Assembly (NCBI GenBank): GCA_030765645.1
Contig: JAVCCE010000011.1
Span: 124,001-188,000, forward strand
Direction of reading: 5' to 3'
Source of the DNA: Candidatus Hinthialibacter antarcticus
GTDB taxonomy: Bacteria; Hinthialibacterota; Hinthialibacteria; Hinthialibacterales; Hinthialibacteraceae
DNA: 64,000 bases
This document shows positions 35,643 through 43,881 of the stretch, one piece after another (within the stretch, counting starts at the first letter, position 1; each line of letters opens with the position of its first letter). Below the pieces are notes generated by a model that was given only the letters and a program-made list of their open reading frames with translations, searched no databases and had not been told where the DNA came from. The translations under genes and the position numbers were made by a program.

Positions 35643-35720
35643 GCATGGGTGCAACTCTGGGAGCGCCTGCGCCTAGGGGCCTGAAAGCCCGCACTGAAGC
35701 GAGCGAAGTTGTACCCATGC
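35643..35720 (+). repeat. Family-1 hairpin element, copy B
   Basis: 78 bp. Terminal arms gcatgggtgcaact and agttgtacccatgc pair over 14 bp with a single G-U. The core gcgcctgcgcc..ggggc, ctgaaagcccgcactg and aagcgagcg contains the inner hairpin gggc-ctgaaa-gccc. Copy E (51207-51282, opposite strand) is nearly identical. Confidence 0.9.
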
Positions 35721-35784
35721 AACTTACAGCAAAAGAGTAAGTGTTTTTGAGATGGCATCTACAGACTCACTTGAGGGATTCCAC

Positions 35785-37068
35785 ATGTCGTCTTCATCCA
35801 CAGACCTATTGCATTACATCATTTTGATCGTCGGCGATGAGATTCTTGAAGGCCGCCGCGTCGACCGCCACGTCTCCTGCATGAGCCGCACCCTGGCGCC
35901 GTACGGCCTGCGTTGCATCCGCGCCGAAGTGGTCGCCGATCGCCGCGAATGGCTGCAGCAATCCATTGAACGCGCCCAGTCAGAAGTCGATTTGGTTTTA
36001 ATCACCGGCGGACTAGGCCCCACGGTTGACGATATCACCCGCGAAGTCATCGCTGAGACTCTTGGAACCGACCTCACCGAGAACGACGACGTGTTGGAAA
36101 TGATCCGCGCCCGTTTTATGAAAACCGGACGCGACATGACCGACAACAACCGCCGCCAAGCGCTGGTCCCGCAAGACGGGACCTTTATCCCCAACCCAAA
36201 CGGCACCGCGCCCGGCTTGGTCTATGACAAGAACGGAAAATACATCATCGCCATGCCGGGGCCGCCGCGCGAACTCGAGCCCATGCTTCGCGACAGCGTG
36301 ATCGGCCTTTTGCAAAAACGCTTTCGCTTGGATACCAAATTCTCACACCAAATGCTGCGTTTTTGCTGCATCGGCGAGTCGAATATTGATACCGTGTTCC
36401 GCGATGAAATCGGTCAGCCGCCCGACTTAAAAATATCGTCGCTGGCGCAGTTAGGGACTGTTGACTTGACGCTCTACCTGCCCGGCGAATCAACAGAAAT
36501 AAACATTCGTCTCAATCAATATGCTGACTGTCTCCGTAAAAAACTGGCTCCGTATATCTATTCAGAAAATGACCGCACTCTTGCGGAAACCGTCGGCGCC
36601 CTGCTGATGCAACAGAGCCAGACGCTGGCCGTCGCGGAATCTTGCACCGGCGGAATGCTCGGATCGGTTCTCACCGACAACCCCGGCGCTTCGGACTATT
36701 TTAAAGGTGGGATCATCGCCTATAATAATGATGTCAAGCGCGATTGCCTCGGCGTGGACGAAGGCTTGCTGAAACAACACGGCGCCGTCAGCCAACCCGT
36801 CGCAGAAGCCATGGCGCAAGGCGCCCGCAAAGCCCTCGGCGCCGATTGGGGCGTCTCATTGACAGGGGTCGCCGGGCCAGGCGGCGGGACGGACGACAAA
36901 CCCGTCGGCACGGTCTGGATCGCGGCGGCGCAGCCTGACGGCGCGGTATTTTCATTCAAGACCGCTCTGTTCGGCGACCGAACCAGTATCCGCCAGCGCA
37001 GTTGCGTCTATGCGCTTGATGAAGTCCGTCGATTGTTGCTCAACATGGAACCTCACCAGAACAGGTGA
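35785..37068 (+). CDS. cinA: CinA-like protein: MoaB/MogA-like domain plus NMN amidohydrolase domain
   Basis: 427 aa, the usual full-length form. N-terminal molybdopterin-binding-like domain about 1-170 (IILIVGDEILEGRRVDRH, VLITGGLGPTVDDITRE, PNPNGTAPGL). The C-terminal PncC domain is about 260-420 (VAESCTGGMLGSVLTDNPGAS, GIIAYNNDVKRD, SLTGVAGPGGG, GTVWIA), which deamidates nicotinamide mononucleotide to recycle pyridine nucleotides. ATG 35785 has TGAGGGA at 7 nt; the upstream frame is rejected. A family-1 element (copy B) lies 65 bp upstream. Confidence 0.95.
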   Translation: MSSSSTDLLHYIILIVGDEILEGRRVDRHVSCMSRTLAPYGLRCIRAEVVADRREWLQQSIERAQSEVDLVLITGGLGPTVDDITREVIAETLGTDLTENDDVLEMIRARFMKTGRDMTDNNRRQALVPQDGTFIPNPNGTAPGLVYDKNGKYIIAMPGPPRELEPMLRDSVIGLLQKRFRLDTKFSHQMLRFCCIGESNIDTVFRDEIGQPPDLKISSLAQLGTVDLTLYLPGESTEINIRLNQYADCLRKKLAPYIYSENDRTLAETVGALLMQQSQTLAVAESCTGGMLGSVLTDNPGASDYFKGGIIAYNNDVKRDCLGVDEGLLKQHGAVSQPVAEAMAQGARKALGADWGVSLTGVAGPGGGTDDKPVGTVWIAAAQPDGAVFSFKTALFGDRTSIRQRSCVYALDEVRRLLLNMEPHQNR

Positions 37069-37118
37069 ATCACTCGTTGGCAAAAAACTAAAAAGCTTTT
37101 ACAATACCCATTACAAAA

Positions 37119-38534
37119 ATGCCAATTGAAAATAATGTATTTCATAAAATAAAAATGTTATTTCGACGCGATGTGTCTGAGGGCGCGCCGGACGAATCTC
37201 ATGATGAATCCGGCCCGAAAAAATTGACGTTCATGGTCAAAAAAGAGGTGAAAGAACACCTCGAAAGAGGCCGCGCCTCGCTCAATCAAGGGCAAATCGA
37301 CGAGGCAATTCAGTCGTACATGACGGCGGTCAGCGCCGACCCCAGCTGTGCGCTGAGCCATTTCAACCTTGCGTACGCCCTGCACGAAAAAGGCCGCTTT
37401 GAAGACGCCCGCGACGCCTATTTAAAATCCGTCGAACTCGAACCCACGTGCAGTCTCTTTCTTGAGAATTACGCCCGTCTGCAATTCGACACGCTCGACT
37501 ATCGCGAGTCGGCCCGCCATTTTCAGCGCGCATCCATGGTGGGCAGCATCCAACCCATCAGCCTGGGGCTGTGGGGGCGCTCGTTGTTTGAGCAGGGGCT
37601 CTTCGAGCAAGCCGTCGAAACCTTTGAAAATTTAATCGACCGCGACAAACAGCCGCTGATTCAACTCGGCGCCCAATATTGGCTGGCGTTGGCGCACATC
37701 AAACTCGGGCGCATCGCCGCCGCGCGGCGTTTGGCCGAAGCGATATTACAATCATCAAATGTCGATCCCAAAATCCTATTCGACTTGGGCGAGCATTTCA
37801 TCGAAGTGCGCTGCATCAGCCTCTCGCGCAATATTTTTGAACGCATAACCCATGATGACTCCGAAGCGCTCTCCTCGCGCCTGCGCCTTGAAGACATCAA
37901 AAAAATCGAAGACCAAATCGACGATGCTTTGCCGCGATTGTTCGACGGCGACGAAGAACGCCTGTTGCACCAGATTCACGCCCTGCGCGAATTCGGCAAC
38001 GACCGCATCTCGAAAGCCTTGCTGGCGCTGATTGATTCGCAGTCGGCGCCGGTGCGCGAAAGCGTGATTCGCTATCAGACCAACTACGGCTATAACGCGG
38101 CGGAAAAAATCGCCCCGCTGCTACAAGACCCTGTGGTTTACGTCCGCGAGGCGGCCTATGATTATTTTGAAAAGTTAGACCACGGCGGTTCGCTCGACCA
38201 AATCAAGCCGGGACTGAACGATCCGCATCCGACCGTGCGCAAGAAAGCCGCGCGCCTGATCGGGCGTTTCGGCGGCGTGGACATGCTGCCTGAGTTGGAG
38301 ATGATCTACACCGACCCGCAAAACAAGGAATGCCGCGACGACATCCGCGCTGCACTGGCTTCGATCAAGCGGCGTTTCCAAAAGAAGCAAGACAAACTCT
38401 CGCGCATGAACGTGCTCATCCCCAAAAACAGCGACGACTACGCCTCCCCGCGCGACTTCAAATTCTGGCTGCTGCTGATGCTGCAGATGCTGGTCATCGG
38501 CTACCTGATCTACTACATCTTCTTTAAGTTTTAG
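37119..38534 (+). CDS. TPR + HEAT repeat protein with C-terminal membrane anchor
   Basis: 471 aa. After a basic 35-residue start, residues 45-250 hold tetratricopeptide repeats (LNQGQIDEAIQSYMTAVSAD, YALHEKGRFEDARDAYLKS). Residues 290-415 hold HEAT-like repeats (APVRESVIRYQ, VVYVREAAYDYF, PTVRKKAARLIGRFG). The last 25 residues are one hydrophobic helix (FWLLLMLQMLVIGYLIYYIFF), so it is probably a tail-anchored inner-membrane scaffold facing the cytosol. The partner is unknown. It begins 50 bp after cinA, so co-transcription is possible. The ribosome site is weak. Confidence 0.85.
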   Translation: MPIENNVFHKIKMLFRRDVSEGAPDESHDESGPKKLTFMVKKEVKEHLERGRASLNQGQIDEAIQSYMTAVSADPSCALSHFNLAYALHEKGRFEDARDAYLKSVELEPTCSLFLENYARLQFDTLDYRESARHFQRASMVGSIQPISLGLWGRSLFEQGLFEQAVETFENLIDRDKQPLIQLGAQYWLALAHIKLGRIAAARRLAEAILQSSNVDPKILFDLGEHFIEVRCISLSRNIFERITHDDSEALSSRLRLEDIKKIEDQIDDALPRLFDGDEERLLHQIHALREFGNDRISKALLALIDSQSAPVRESVIRYQTNYGYNAAEKIAPLLQDPVVYVREAAYDYFEKLDHGGSLDQIKPGLNDPHPTVRKKAARLIGRFGGVDMLPELEMIYTDPQNKECRDDIRAALASIKRRFQKKQDKLSRMNVLIPKNSDDYASPRDFKFWLLLMLQMLVIGYLIYYIFFKF

Positions 38535-38560
38535 GGAGGGTTCAAGGATATTCCAGTCCC

Positions 38561-38660
38561 GTAGGGTGGGATGAACAAAATGAATCCCACCATTTACTTT
38601 TAAATATTGAATTCGGAAAATTTCTATTGGTGGGTTTCGCTGCGCTCAACGCCACCCTAC
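38561..38660. repeat. Palindromic repeat pair (gtagggtggg / ccaccctac)
   Basis: gtagggtgg at 38561-38569 pairs with ccaccctac at 38652-38660. Within it, tcccacc at 38585-38591 and ggtggg at 38629-38634 are also complementary. It has no coding potential. Hairpins with this 'gtagggtggg' theme are common bacterial repeats. Confidence 0.7.
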
Positions 38661-38681
38661 TTGATACGTCTCATTCATCCG

Positions 38682-38721
38682 AGGTAGGGTGGGCTCAAAT
38701 TACAACGTAATTTAGCCCACC
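38682..38721. repeat. Palindrome tgggct.aaatta...taatttagccca
   Basis: A second copy of the gtagggtgggct theme with a near-perfect 11-12-bp arm (gggct/agccc plus aaatta/taattt) around a short loop. Same gap as the previous repeat. Confidence 0.65.
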
Positions 38722-38809
38722 ATGCAATGGTCCGATTTCATACGGCCGGGCGCCAAGCCAAGGCAGCGAAGCAGGCAGCCCTTGAAGTACAACAAAAAAA
38801 CTTGCAGTT

Positions 38810-38845
38810 CTCCCTCTCCCTCTGGGAGAGAGATGGGGTGAGGGT
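38810..38845 (+). repeat. REP-like palindrome (ctccctctgggag)
   Basis: tccctctccctctgggagagag then gatggggtgaggg. Diverged copy of the repeat at 11546. Confidence 0.6.
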
Positions 38846-38952
38846 TTTAATATTTGTAGTATCCGCACACTCGAAGGGCTCAGCGATAAATTCAAAAATG
38901 GATGGATGATTAGAAAATAACCAAGATGCAACACAGAAGGCGGCGAGGCCGC

Positions 38953-38987
38953 CCCCTCATCCTAACCTTCTCCCAGGGGGAGAAGGG
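38953..38987 (-). repeat. REP-like palindrome, inverted copy
   Basis: Reverse-strand copy (ccttctccc ... gggagaagg plus gatgagggg) of the repeat at 11546. Lies just before the YhiN-type gene. The whole 38535-39026 gap (490 bp) consists of these repeats with no gene. Confidence 0.65.
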
Positions 38988-39026
38988 ATTCCCCTAACGC
39001 GTTAATCAAATCACCAAGGCATCAAT

Positions 39027-40238
39027 ATGGACGTTGCAATCATAGGCGGTGGAGCGGCGGGGTTCTTCGCGGCGATCACGGTCAAAGAAAACCATCCCGG
39101 CGCCAAGGTCGCCATCTTCGAGAAGACAAAAAACTTGCTCGCCAAAGTCAAAGTCTCCGGCGGCGGACGCTGCAACGTCACCAACGCCTGTGCGGATATC
39201 AAACAACTGTCCGACGCCTACCCGCGCGGAAAGACCGCACTCAAACGGGCATTCCATACCTTTAACACCCAACACGCCATGCAGTGGTTTGAATCGCGCG
39301 GCGTCCCCTTAATAGCCCAAGACGACCACCGCGTGTTTCCCGCCTCGCAAAATTCGCAAACCATCATTGATTGCTTCTTGAATCAAACCCAAAAACTCGG
39401 AATTCAAATCGAAACCGGATGCGGCGTCCGCTCCATTCGCCCCATCGACGATCAACTGGAATTGAACTTCTCCGACAATGCGCCCGCGCAAAGGTTCGAT
39501 AAAATCATTGTCGCGTCCGGTGGCTCTCCCCAACGAAAAGGCCTGCAATGGCTCGAACGATTGGGCCACAAAATGATTGATCCCGTCCCGTCGCTGTTCA
39601 CCTTTAATTGCCCCGGCGAACCGATTACCGAACTGATGGGAATCGCCGTCGAAGACGCGCGGGTCAGCATCCAAGGGACCAAGTTGAAATCCCAAGGCCC
39701 GCTGCTCATCACTCATTGGGGCATGAGCGGCCCGGCGGTGTTGAAGTTGTCCGCTTTCGGCGCCCGAATACTGAGCGAGATGGATTACGAATTCAACATC
39801 CAAGTGAATTGGGCCGCGACCATTAACAACGATCTCGTCATGATTGAATTGAGAGACATCGCGAACCAACATCCCGGCAAAGTGCTACCGAAGATCAAGC
39901 CCTATTCGTTACCGGAACGCTTATGGCGATTTTTATTGGAAAAATGCGAACTGCCCGCGACAAAAAAGTGGGGCGAACTCAGCAAGAAGGCGACGAACCA
40001 ATTGGTGAACGTCCTGACCAACGATGTCTATTCGGTCAAAGGCAAAACCACATTCAAGGAGGAATTTGTCACCTGCGGCGGCGTCAGTTTAGCAAGCATC
40101 GATTTCAACACCATGCAAAGCAAAGCGTGTAAGAACCTCTATTTCGCTGGAGAAGTTCTCGACATCGACGGCGTCACCGGCGGCTACAATTTCCAAGCCG
40201 CCTGGACAACTGGTTACATCGCCGGGCAATTGAAGTGA
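39027..40238 (+). CDS. FAD-dependent oxidoreductase, HI0933/YhiN family
   Basis: 403 aa. N-terminal FAD loop VAIIGGGAAGFFAAI (about 3-17), then the family block AKVKVSGGGRCNVTNAC, middle IVASGGSPQRKGLQWL, THWGMSGPAVLKLSAFGA and C-terminal GGVSLASIDFNTMQSK and FAGEVLDIDGVTGGYNFQ. All are hallmarks of the YhiN/HI0933 flavoproteins, whose reaction is not settled. Start ATG 39027 opens the FAD motif; AAGG lies just upstream. A 500-bp repeat-rich gap precedes it, so it is a separate transcript. Confidence 0.92.
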   Translation: MDVAIIGGGAAGFFAAITVKENHPGAKVAIFEKTKNLLAKVKVSGGGRCNVTNACADIKQLSDAYPRGKTALKRAFHTFNTQHAMQWFESRGVPLIAQDDHRVFPASQNSQTIIDCFLNQTQKLGIQIETGCGVRSIRPIDDQLELNFSDNAPAQRFDKIIVASGGSPQRKGLQWLERLGHKMIDPVPSLFTFNCPGEPITELMGIAVEDARVSIQGTKLKSQGPLLITHWGMSGPAVLKLSAFGARILSEMDYEFNIQVNWAATINNDLVMIELRDIANQHPGKVLPKIKPYSLPERLWRFLLEKCELPATKKWGELSKKATNQLVNVLTNDVYSVKGKTTFKEEFVTCGGVSLASIDFNTMQSKACKNLYFAGEVLDIDGVTGGYNFQAAWTTGYIAGQLK

Positions 40239-40239
40239 T

Positions 40240-40274
40240 ATTTGCAGGGTGGATTGTGAGTTCACTCTGCAAAT
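40240..40274. terminator. Hairpin between convergent genes, weak terminator
   Basis: Arms atttgcagggtg and cactctgcaaat (one mismatch) lie directly after the YhiN-type stop and before the HupE-like stop. No T run follows on either strand, so termination is uncertain. Confidence 0.45.
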
Positions 40275-40299
40275 GAATTACTTCATTATTGAATTACGT

Positions 40300-41382
40300 T
40301 TAAAGGACACCAATCAGTTCGTATTCGCCATTGGTTTTTACGCTGACGATCACTTCTTCCGTCCCATTATTTTTCCACCACCAGCCATGTGAACCTTCAA
40401 AAGGAACGACTACTTCACCGCTATCTGTATTATGCGTTCCTTCTTTATAGGACGTTTCGTCATCTAATTTATACTCTCCGCTTGCGACTTTCACTTCACC
40501 GTGAAGATCAAAATATAGCTCGCCGCCGTTCGTTTGCCAAACATATTCTATTTTATTTCCTGGATGCATATAGAATTTGTACTCAAGCCCTTTACCAGCG
40601 AGAATCCGAATATCAATCGTATCTTGCCATTCTGAATCAGTTGATTCAGACATCACAATCATTGAATCCATCGCTTCGGCTTCATTGACCTGGTGGGAGT
40701 AATCGTGCATCTGCATCAAAAATATAAACGCCCCAGCGCACACCAATCCAAAATTTGAGGCTGTGCTGAAACGCTGAAATGATTGGGTTTTTCTCCAGGC
40801 GGAAAGCGCAAGCAGCATAACAGAAAGCGCAATCACCTGACCGATCTCAACGCCGACATTAAATGACAGAATTTTTAGCAACAAGCCGTCATCACCAAGC
40901 GGTAGCTGCTGCAACCGAGTGGAAAGCCCAAACCCATGAATCAGCCCAAAAACAAAAACAAGCATGACAAGGTTCGGCGATTTCATTTGTAAAAACTTTT
41001 TAAAGCCGTCTAAATTATCAAAGCCTTTATAAATCACTGTAAGTGCGATTAATGCATCGACTAAATAGTAGTTTGCGGTGATTTCCATGAATGTGGCAAA
41101 AATTAAAGTGATGCAATGGCCTAAAGTAAACGCGGTAATAAATTTAACCACATCTTTGAATTGCGTCAGAAAAAAAATAACACCAAAGAGAAACAGCAAG
41201 TGGTCATAACCCGTAAGCATGTGCGAAGCGCCAAGGCGGATATATTCCAGATACCCGCCCTCAATCATGGATTGCTTATCACTATCAGAAATTCCGTGAG
41301 CAAATACTGAAGAACAAGAGCACAGCACTAAGAAAAAACTACATGTCGTCTTTAGGTAAAAATGATACGTTCGTAACACCAT
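40300..41382 (-). CDS. HupE/UreJ_2-family membrane protein with C-terminal soluble domain
   Basis: 360 aa. After a first hydrophobic segment, the HupE/UreJ_2 pattern appears: RLGASHMLTGYDHLLFLFGVI, FTLGHCITLIFA, LIHGFGLSTRLQQL and FNVGVEIGQVIAL, with His residues that may bind nickel or another metal. The protein has about seven TM helices to residue 240. A soluble about 110-residue region follows (YKFYMHPGNKIEYVWQTN, WWWKNNGTEEVIVSV), probably periplasmic. Such proteins are linked to metal transport; the metal here is unknown. It is not next to the hydrogenase operon. Confidence 0.85.
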   Translation of the reverse strand: MVLRTYHFYLKTTCSFFLVLCSCSSVFAHGISDSDKQSMIEGGYLEYIRLGASHMLTGYDHLLFLFGVIFFLTQFKDVVKFITAFTLGHCITLIFATFMEITANYYLVDALIALTVIYKGFDNLDGFKKFLQMKSPNLVMLVFVFGLIHGFGLSTRLQQLPLGDDGLLLKILSFNVGVEIGQVIALSVMLLALSAWRKTQSFQRFSTASNFGLVCAGAFIFLMQMHDYSHQVNEAEAMDSMIVMSESTDSEWQDTIDIRILAGKGLEYKFYMHPGNKIEYVWQTNGGELYFDLHGEVKVASGEYKLDDETSYKEGTHNTDSGEVVVPFEGSHGWWWKNNGTEEVIVSVKTNGEYELIGVL

Positions 41383-41540
41383 TATTCTCTCGCTTCCAAT
41401 TTAAACGTAATTGCAGAAATTCGCCTATATAAAGATGAAAATTATGAATGGTTCACCAAAATTGTCAATTAAAAACTTCTCAAGCAGAGTAATAACCGTC
41501 AGCAATTGAATTTTATTAAGAAAAGGGGAAAGTAAAAGCG
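41383..41540. other. Upstream region of HupE-like gene and tRNA-Phe 3' flank
   Basis: No gene, repeat or clear promoter is identified. Confidence 0.5.
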
Positions 41541-41613
41541 TGGCTTGAGAGGGATTTGAACCCCCGACACAAGGATTTTCAATCCTCTGCTCTACCAACT
41601 GAGCTACCAAGCC
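41541..41613 (-). tRNA. tRNA-Phe (GAA)
   Basis: 73 nt on the minus strand. Acceptor stem GGCTTGG pairs with TCAAGCC (one G-U) plus discriminator A. D arm is TAGCTCAGTTGGTAGAGCA; anticodon arm gaggatTGAAAatcctt gives anticodon GAA (Phe); T arm GGGGGTTCAAATCCCTC. The CCA end is not encoded. Confidence 0.97.
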
Positions 41614-41827
41614 GCGTTTTGGTGTCCGGTGAGTGTACTGGGTCAAACGACAGCCCCTAGACGGAACCGCGTTTCACAAACTGCCAGAATAAGATAGCAG
41701 TGTTCTAATATTAGCCAAGCCCTTCGGAACGCTGTTTTTGCCCTTTTTAATCCATTCGCGCCGCCCGCCTCAACCTGTCCCCATTTTGGACGATAACAGA
41801 TAGAATTGATGCAAAAGGACGGGGCGA

Positions 41828-42097
41828 ATGGCCAGCGAAAAAGCGATCAAAAAAATGATTAACGCAATTATGGACCGACGCAAAGAACTCGGCCTGCTCG
41901 ATTGGGGCGTGGTGGCGCCCGAAGAAGTCATCGACCGCATCAACAACCCCAAAACGCCGCCAAAGAATGCGCCCGCCTCCTCAAGCCTTGCCCCAAACGC
42001 ATCATCGAACCACAATACCCGCTTAGACGCTTCCACCGAGGATATAAGCGCAGAACCCAAGCCAATAAGGAAACCCCGCGATGTCAATCGCCGTTAA
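41828..42097 (+). CDS. Small hypothetical protein preceding membrane protein
   Basis: 89 aa. A helical start (ASEKAIKKMINAIMDRRKEL) is followed by a Pro/Ser/Asn-rich disordered tail. No known family. The gene overlaps the next one by 17 bp, which fits translational coupling, and begins shortly after a GGACGGGG-like stretch. Codon use looks coding in the first half. Confidence 0.55.
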   Translation: MASEKAIKKMINAIMDRRKELGLLDWGVVAPEEVIDRINNPKTPPKNAPASSSLAPNASSNHNTRLDASTEDISAEPKPIRKPRDVNRR

Positions 42098-42578
42098 CGT
42101 ATGCGTCACCGTCATTGGACTGATTGCGGTGATCTATGCTTTTAATTCAGAACGCTTTCGCTTCAACATCTTAAACCATCTGCCCGGCCCGTTGGGCGAA
42201 CGTAAGGTCGTGTTCATCATCGGCTTCGCGATTATGTTGCTGAGTTTCGGCTTGGCGTATATCATCGGCCCGCTGCACGGCCTGGTAGGCGTACTGGGCG
42301 GCTGGCTGATGCTGCTCGGGTCCGTCGAATGGTTCAACCTGCGCATCGTGCGCAAACTGTTCGCTCCAGTCGAAAATAAGGTCATTCGCATCACCATGTT
42401 TTCCGGCGCCATTATCACCATACTCAGCACGGGCTTTTTGTTCTTCCCTCCGGCGTTTTCCCCCGGCGGATTTTTAATGGGCGTCTCGGTCACCATCCTC
42501 GCAGGCCGCCTGTGGTGGAACGAAGACCTCGGCTATCTCTCCCACACCGCCAAACAAAGCAAGCGCGACTATTTTTAA
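42081..42578 (+). CDS. Small integral membrane protein (four TM segments)
   Basis: 165 aa with four hydrophobic helices (AVNVCVTVIGLIAVIYAF; VVFIIGFAIMLLSFGLAYII; HGLVGVLGGWLMLLGSVEWF; ITMFSGAIITILSTGFLFFP and a fifth half-helix near GFLMGVSVTILAGRLWW). Unknown family. Overlaps the preceding 89-aa ORF, so the two may be an operon. Confidence 0.75.
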   Translation: MSIAVNVCVTVIGLIAVIYAFNSERFRFNILNHLPGPLGERKVVFIIGFAIMLLSFGLAYIIGPLHGLVGVLGGWLMLLGSVEWFNLRIVRKLFAPVENKVIRITMFSGAIITILSTGFLFFPPAFSPGGFLMGVSVTILAGRLWWNEDLGYLSHTAKQSKRDYF

Positions 42579-42619
42579 GTTTCACTTAGCAACTTCTTTA
42601 AGTTTCAAACCATCTCTGT

Positions 42620-42656
42620 TTCTATCGCTGAGCCGTTCCGGCGCGCTGATACTGAG
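42620..42656 (+). repeat. Family-2 element fragment (atcgctgagcc....ggcgcgct)
   Basis: Carries tatcgctgagccgttccggcg then cgct, similar to 43830-43853 and (reverse strand) 62743-62765. No clear flanking arms; in a gene-free stretch of 387 bp (42579-42964). Confidence 0.5.
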
Positions 42657-42670
42657 TGAGTTCTATCTAA

Positions 42671-42762
42671 TAAAAAGGCTTGGGGGCGGCTCTGTGAACG
42701 CCTGTGCATAAGGGGCATAAAAGCCCGCACTGAAGCGAAGAGAGACGTACCCAAGCCTTTTA
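42671..42762 (+). repeat. Family-1 hairpin element, copy C
   Basis: Arms aaaaggcttggg (42673-42684) and cccaagcctttt (42750-42761) pair fully over 12 bp. The core (gcctgtgcataaggggcat, aaaagcccgcactgaagcga) contains the inner hairpin gggc-ataaaa-gccc. The arms share no sequence with copies A, B or E. A similar unit (copy D) follows 179 bp downstream. Confidence 0.9.
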
Positions 42763-42849
42763 CGTAACAACCTGCATGAAGCCTTTTTACTCCACTTCAA
42801 ATATCATCGCTTCGCAACACCTTGATTCACCAATTTCCTAGATCGCACA

Positions 42850-42940
42850 TAAAAAGGCTTGGGGGCGGCTCAGTGAGCGCCTGTGCATAAGGGCATATAA
42901 GGCCGCACCGAAGCGAAGAGAGACGTACACAAGCCTTTTA
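42850..42940 (+). repeat. Family-1 hairpin element, copy D
   Basis: Tandem relative of copy C, 179 bp downstream, with the same arms (aaaaggcttggg / cacaagcctttt, one mismatch) and nearly the same core. The downstream flank (cataacaacctgtatgaaac) also matches copy C's (cgtaacaacctgcatgaagc). Its right end lies 25 bp from the trpF stop. Confidence 0.88.
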
Positions 42941-42964
42941 CATAACAACCTGTATGAAACCTTT

Positions 42965-43642
42965 TTACTCCGCTCCGCGCACCGCCTCAATCAACGCATG
43001 AACTTTCGCCGGGTCTTTCTTGCCCTTCTCTTGTTCCACGCCAGACGATACATCAATTGCATACGGCTTCACGCTGCTCACCGCCTCCGCCGCGTTGCCT
43101 GGTTTGACTCCCCCAGCAAGTACCAGCGGTAACGCAAGCGCCTTACGCAAAACACGCGCCGCGTTCCAATCGACCGTCTTGCCCGTGCCGCCCATTTGCG
43201 CGACGCCAGCGACAACGGCCTTTGCGTCAATGAGTATCCGGTCTGCACCGGCTTCTTGATAGGGAGCAATTTTTTTTAGAATTTGATCCAGTTCCGGCGC
43301 CGTGCCGTCATCACATGCAGGCAAGTGAATTACTTTCCAGATTTCTGCGCGGGTTTCCTGCTTCAATAAGGAAACGGTCTCCGGCGACTCAGCGCCGTGT
43401 AATTGCAACGCTGTTGGTTTAAGCAATTCGGCGACGCGCAAAATATACGCCGCCTCTTCGTTCATCGTGACTGCAACCAGCGGCAGCGGCATATCGGCGC
43501 TGAGGCGCTGCGCATCCTCAAGCGTCACGCCGCGCGGAGAATCAATATTAACGAGCAATCCGCCATAATCAGCGCCCGCTTGCGCAATCAGGTTGATATC
43601 ATCCAGGTTGGTTAATCCGCATATTTTGATCTTACAGGACAT
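42965..43642 (-). CDS. trpF: Phosphoribosylanthranilate isomerase
   Basis: 225 aa TIM barrel, converting N-(5-phosphoribosyl)anthranilate to CdRP in tryptophan synthesis. Family motifs: KIKICGLTNLDD with the catalytic Cys, GADYGGLL, RGVTLEDA, LQLHGAES, LIDAKAV (catalytic Asp), LAGGVKPGNA and VSSGVEQEKGKKDP. The trp operon genes are not adjacent, so trpF is isolated here. The start ATG 43642 has GGAAAT-type sequence only. Normal length. Confidence 0.95.
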   Translation of the reverse strand: MSCKIKICGLTNLDDINLIAQAGADYGGLLVNIDSPRGVTLEDAQRLSADMPLPLVAVTMNEEAAYILRVAELLKPTALQLHGAESPETVSLLKQETRAEIWKVIHLPACDDGTAPELDQILKKIAPYQEAGADRILIDAKAVVAGVAQMGGTGKTVDWNAARVLRKALALPLVLAGGVKPGNAAEAVSSVKPYAIDVSSGVEQEKGKKDPAKVHALIEAVRGAE

Positions 43643-43782
43643 GACAATTTCCTTTAAAAAAGATATTTAAATTGTACCATGACATACGAAGTCAAACAGA
43701 CCGTGAGACAACACAACAAAGGCAGCGCGAGTTCTCTACCCCGGCGCCCGCCTTCCGATTACAATGCTTTTATTGTGGTTAT

Positions 43783-43862
43783 CAGAACACTGTACAAAAT
43801 GAGATTTCGTAGCTGCACTTATCGCTGAGCCCTACGGGCGCGCTTGACGAACAGTATTTTGA
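43783..43862 (+). repeat. Family-2 element ahead of radical SAM gene
   Basis: Contains tatcgctgagccctacggg then cgcgcttgacgaacag. Imperfect arms aacactgtac and gaacagtatt could pair (8 of 10). The core also occurs at 62743-62765 (opposite strand) and 42620. Confidence 0.5.
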
Positions 43863-43881
43863 GGACAGCTGCAGGATAAAT

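Noticed and set aside
38727-38909. 60-aa plus-strand ORF in the repeat-rich gap
   Set aside because: The frame is formed by repeat palindromes; no ribosome site and no family.
40300-41382. HupE-like protein as a hydrogenase accessory
   Set aside because: It lies 18 kb away from the hydrogenase operon, and HupE/UreJ members serve several metals; no link can be shown.
41425-41646. 73-aa ORF over the tRNA-Phe
   Set aside because: It overlaps the tRNA-Phe gene, which explains the sequence.
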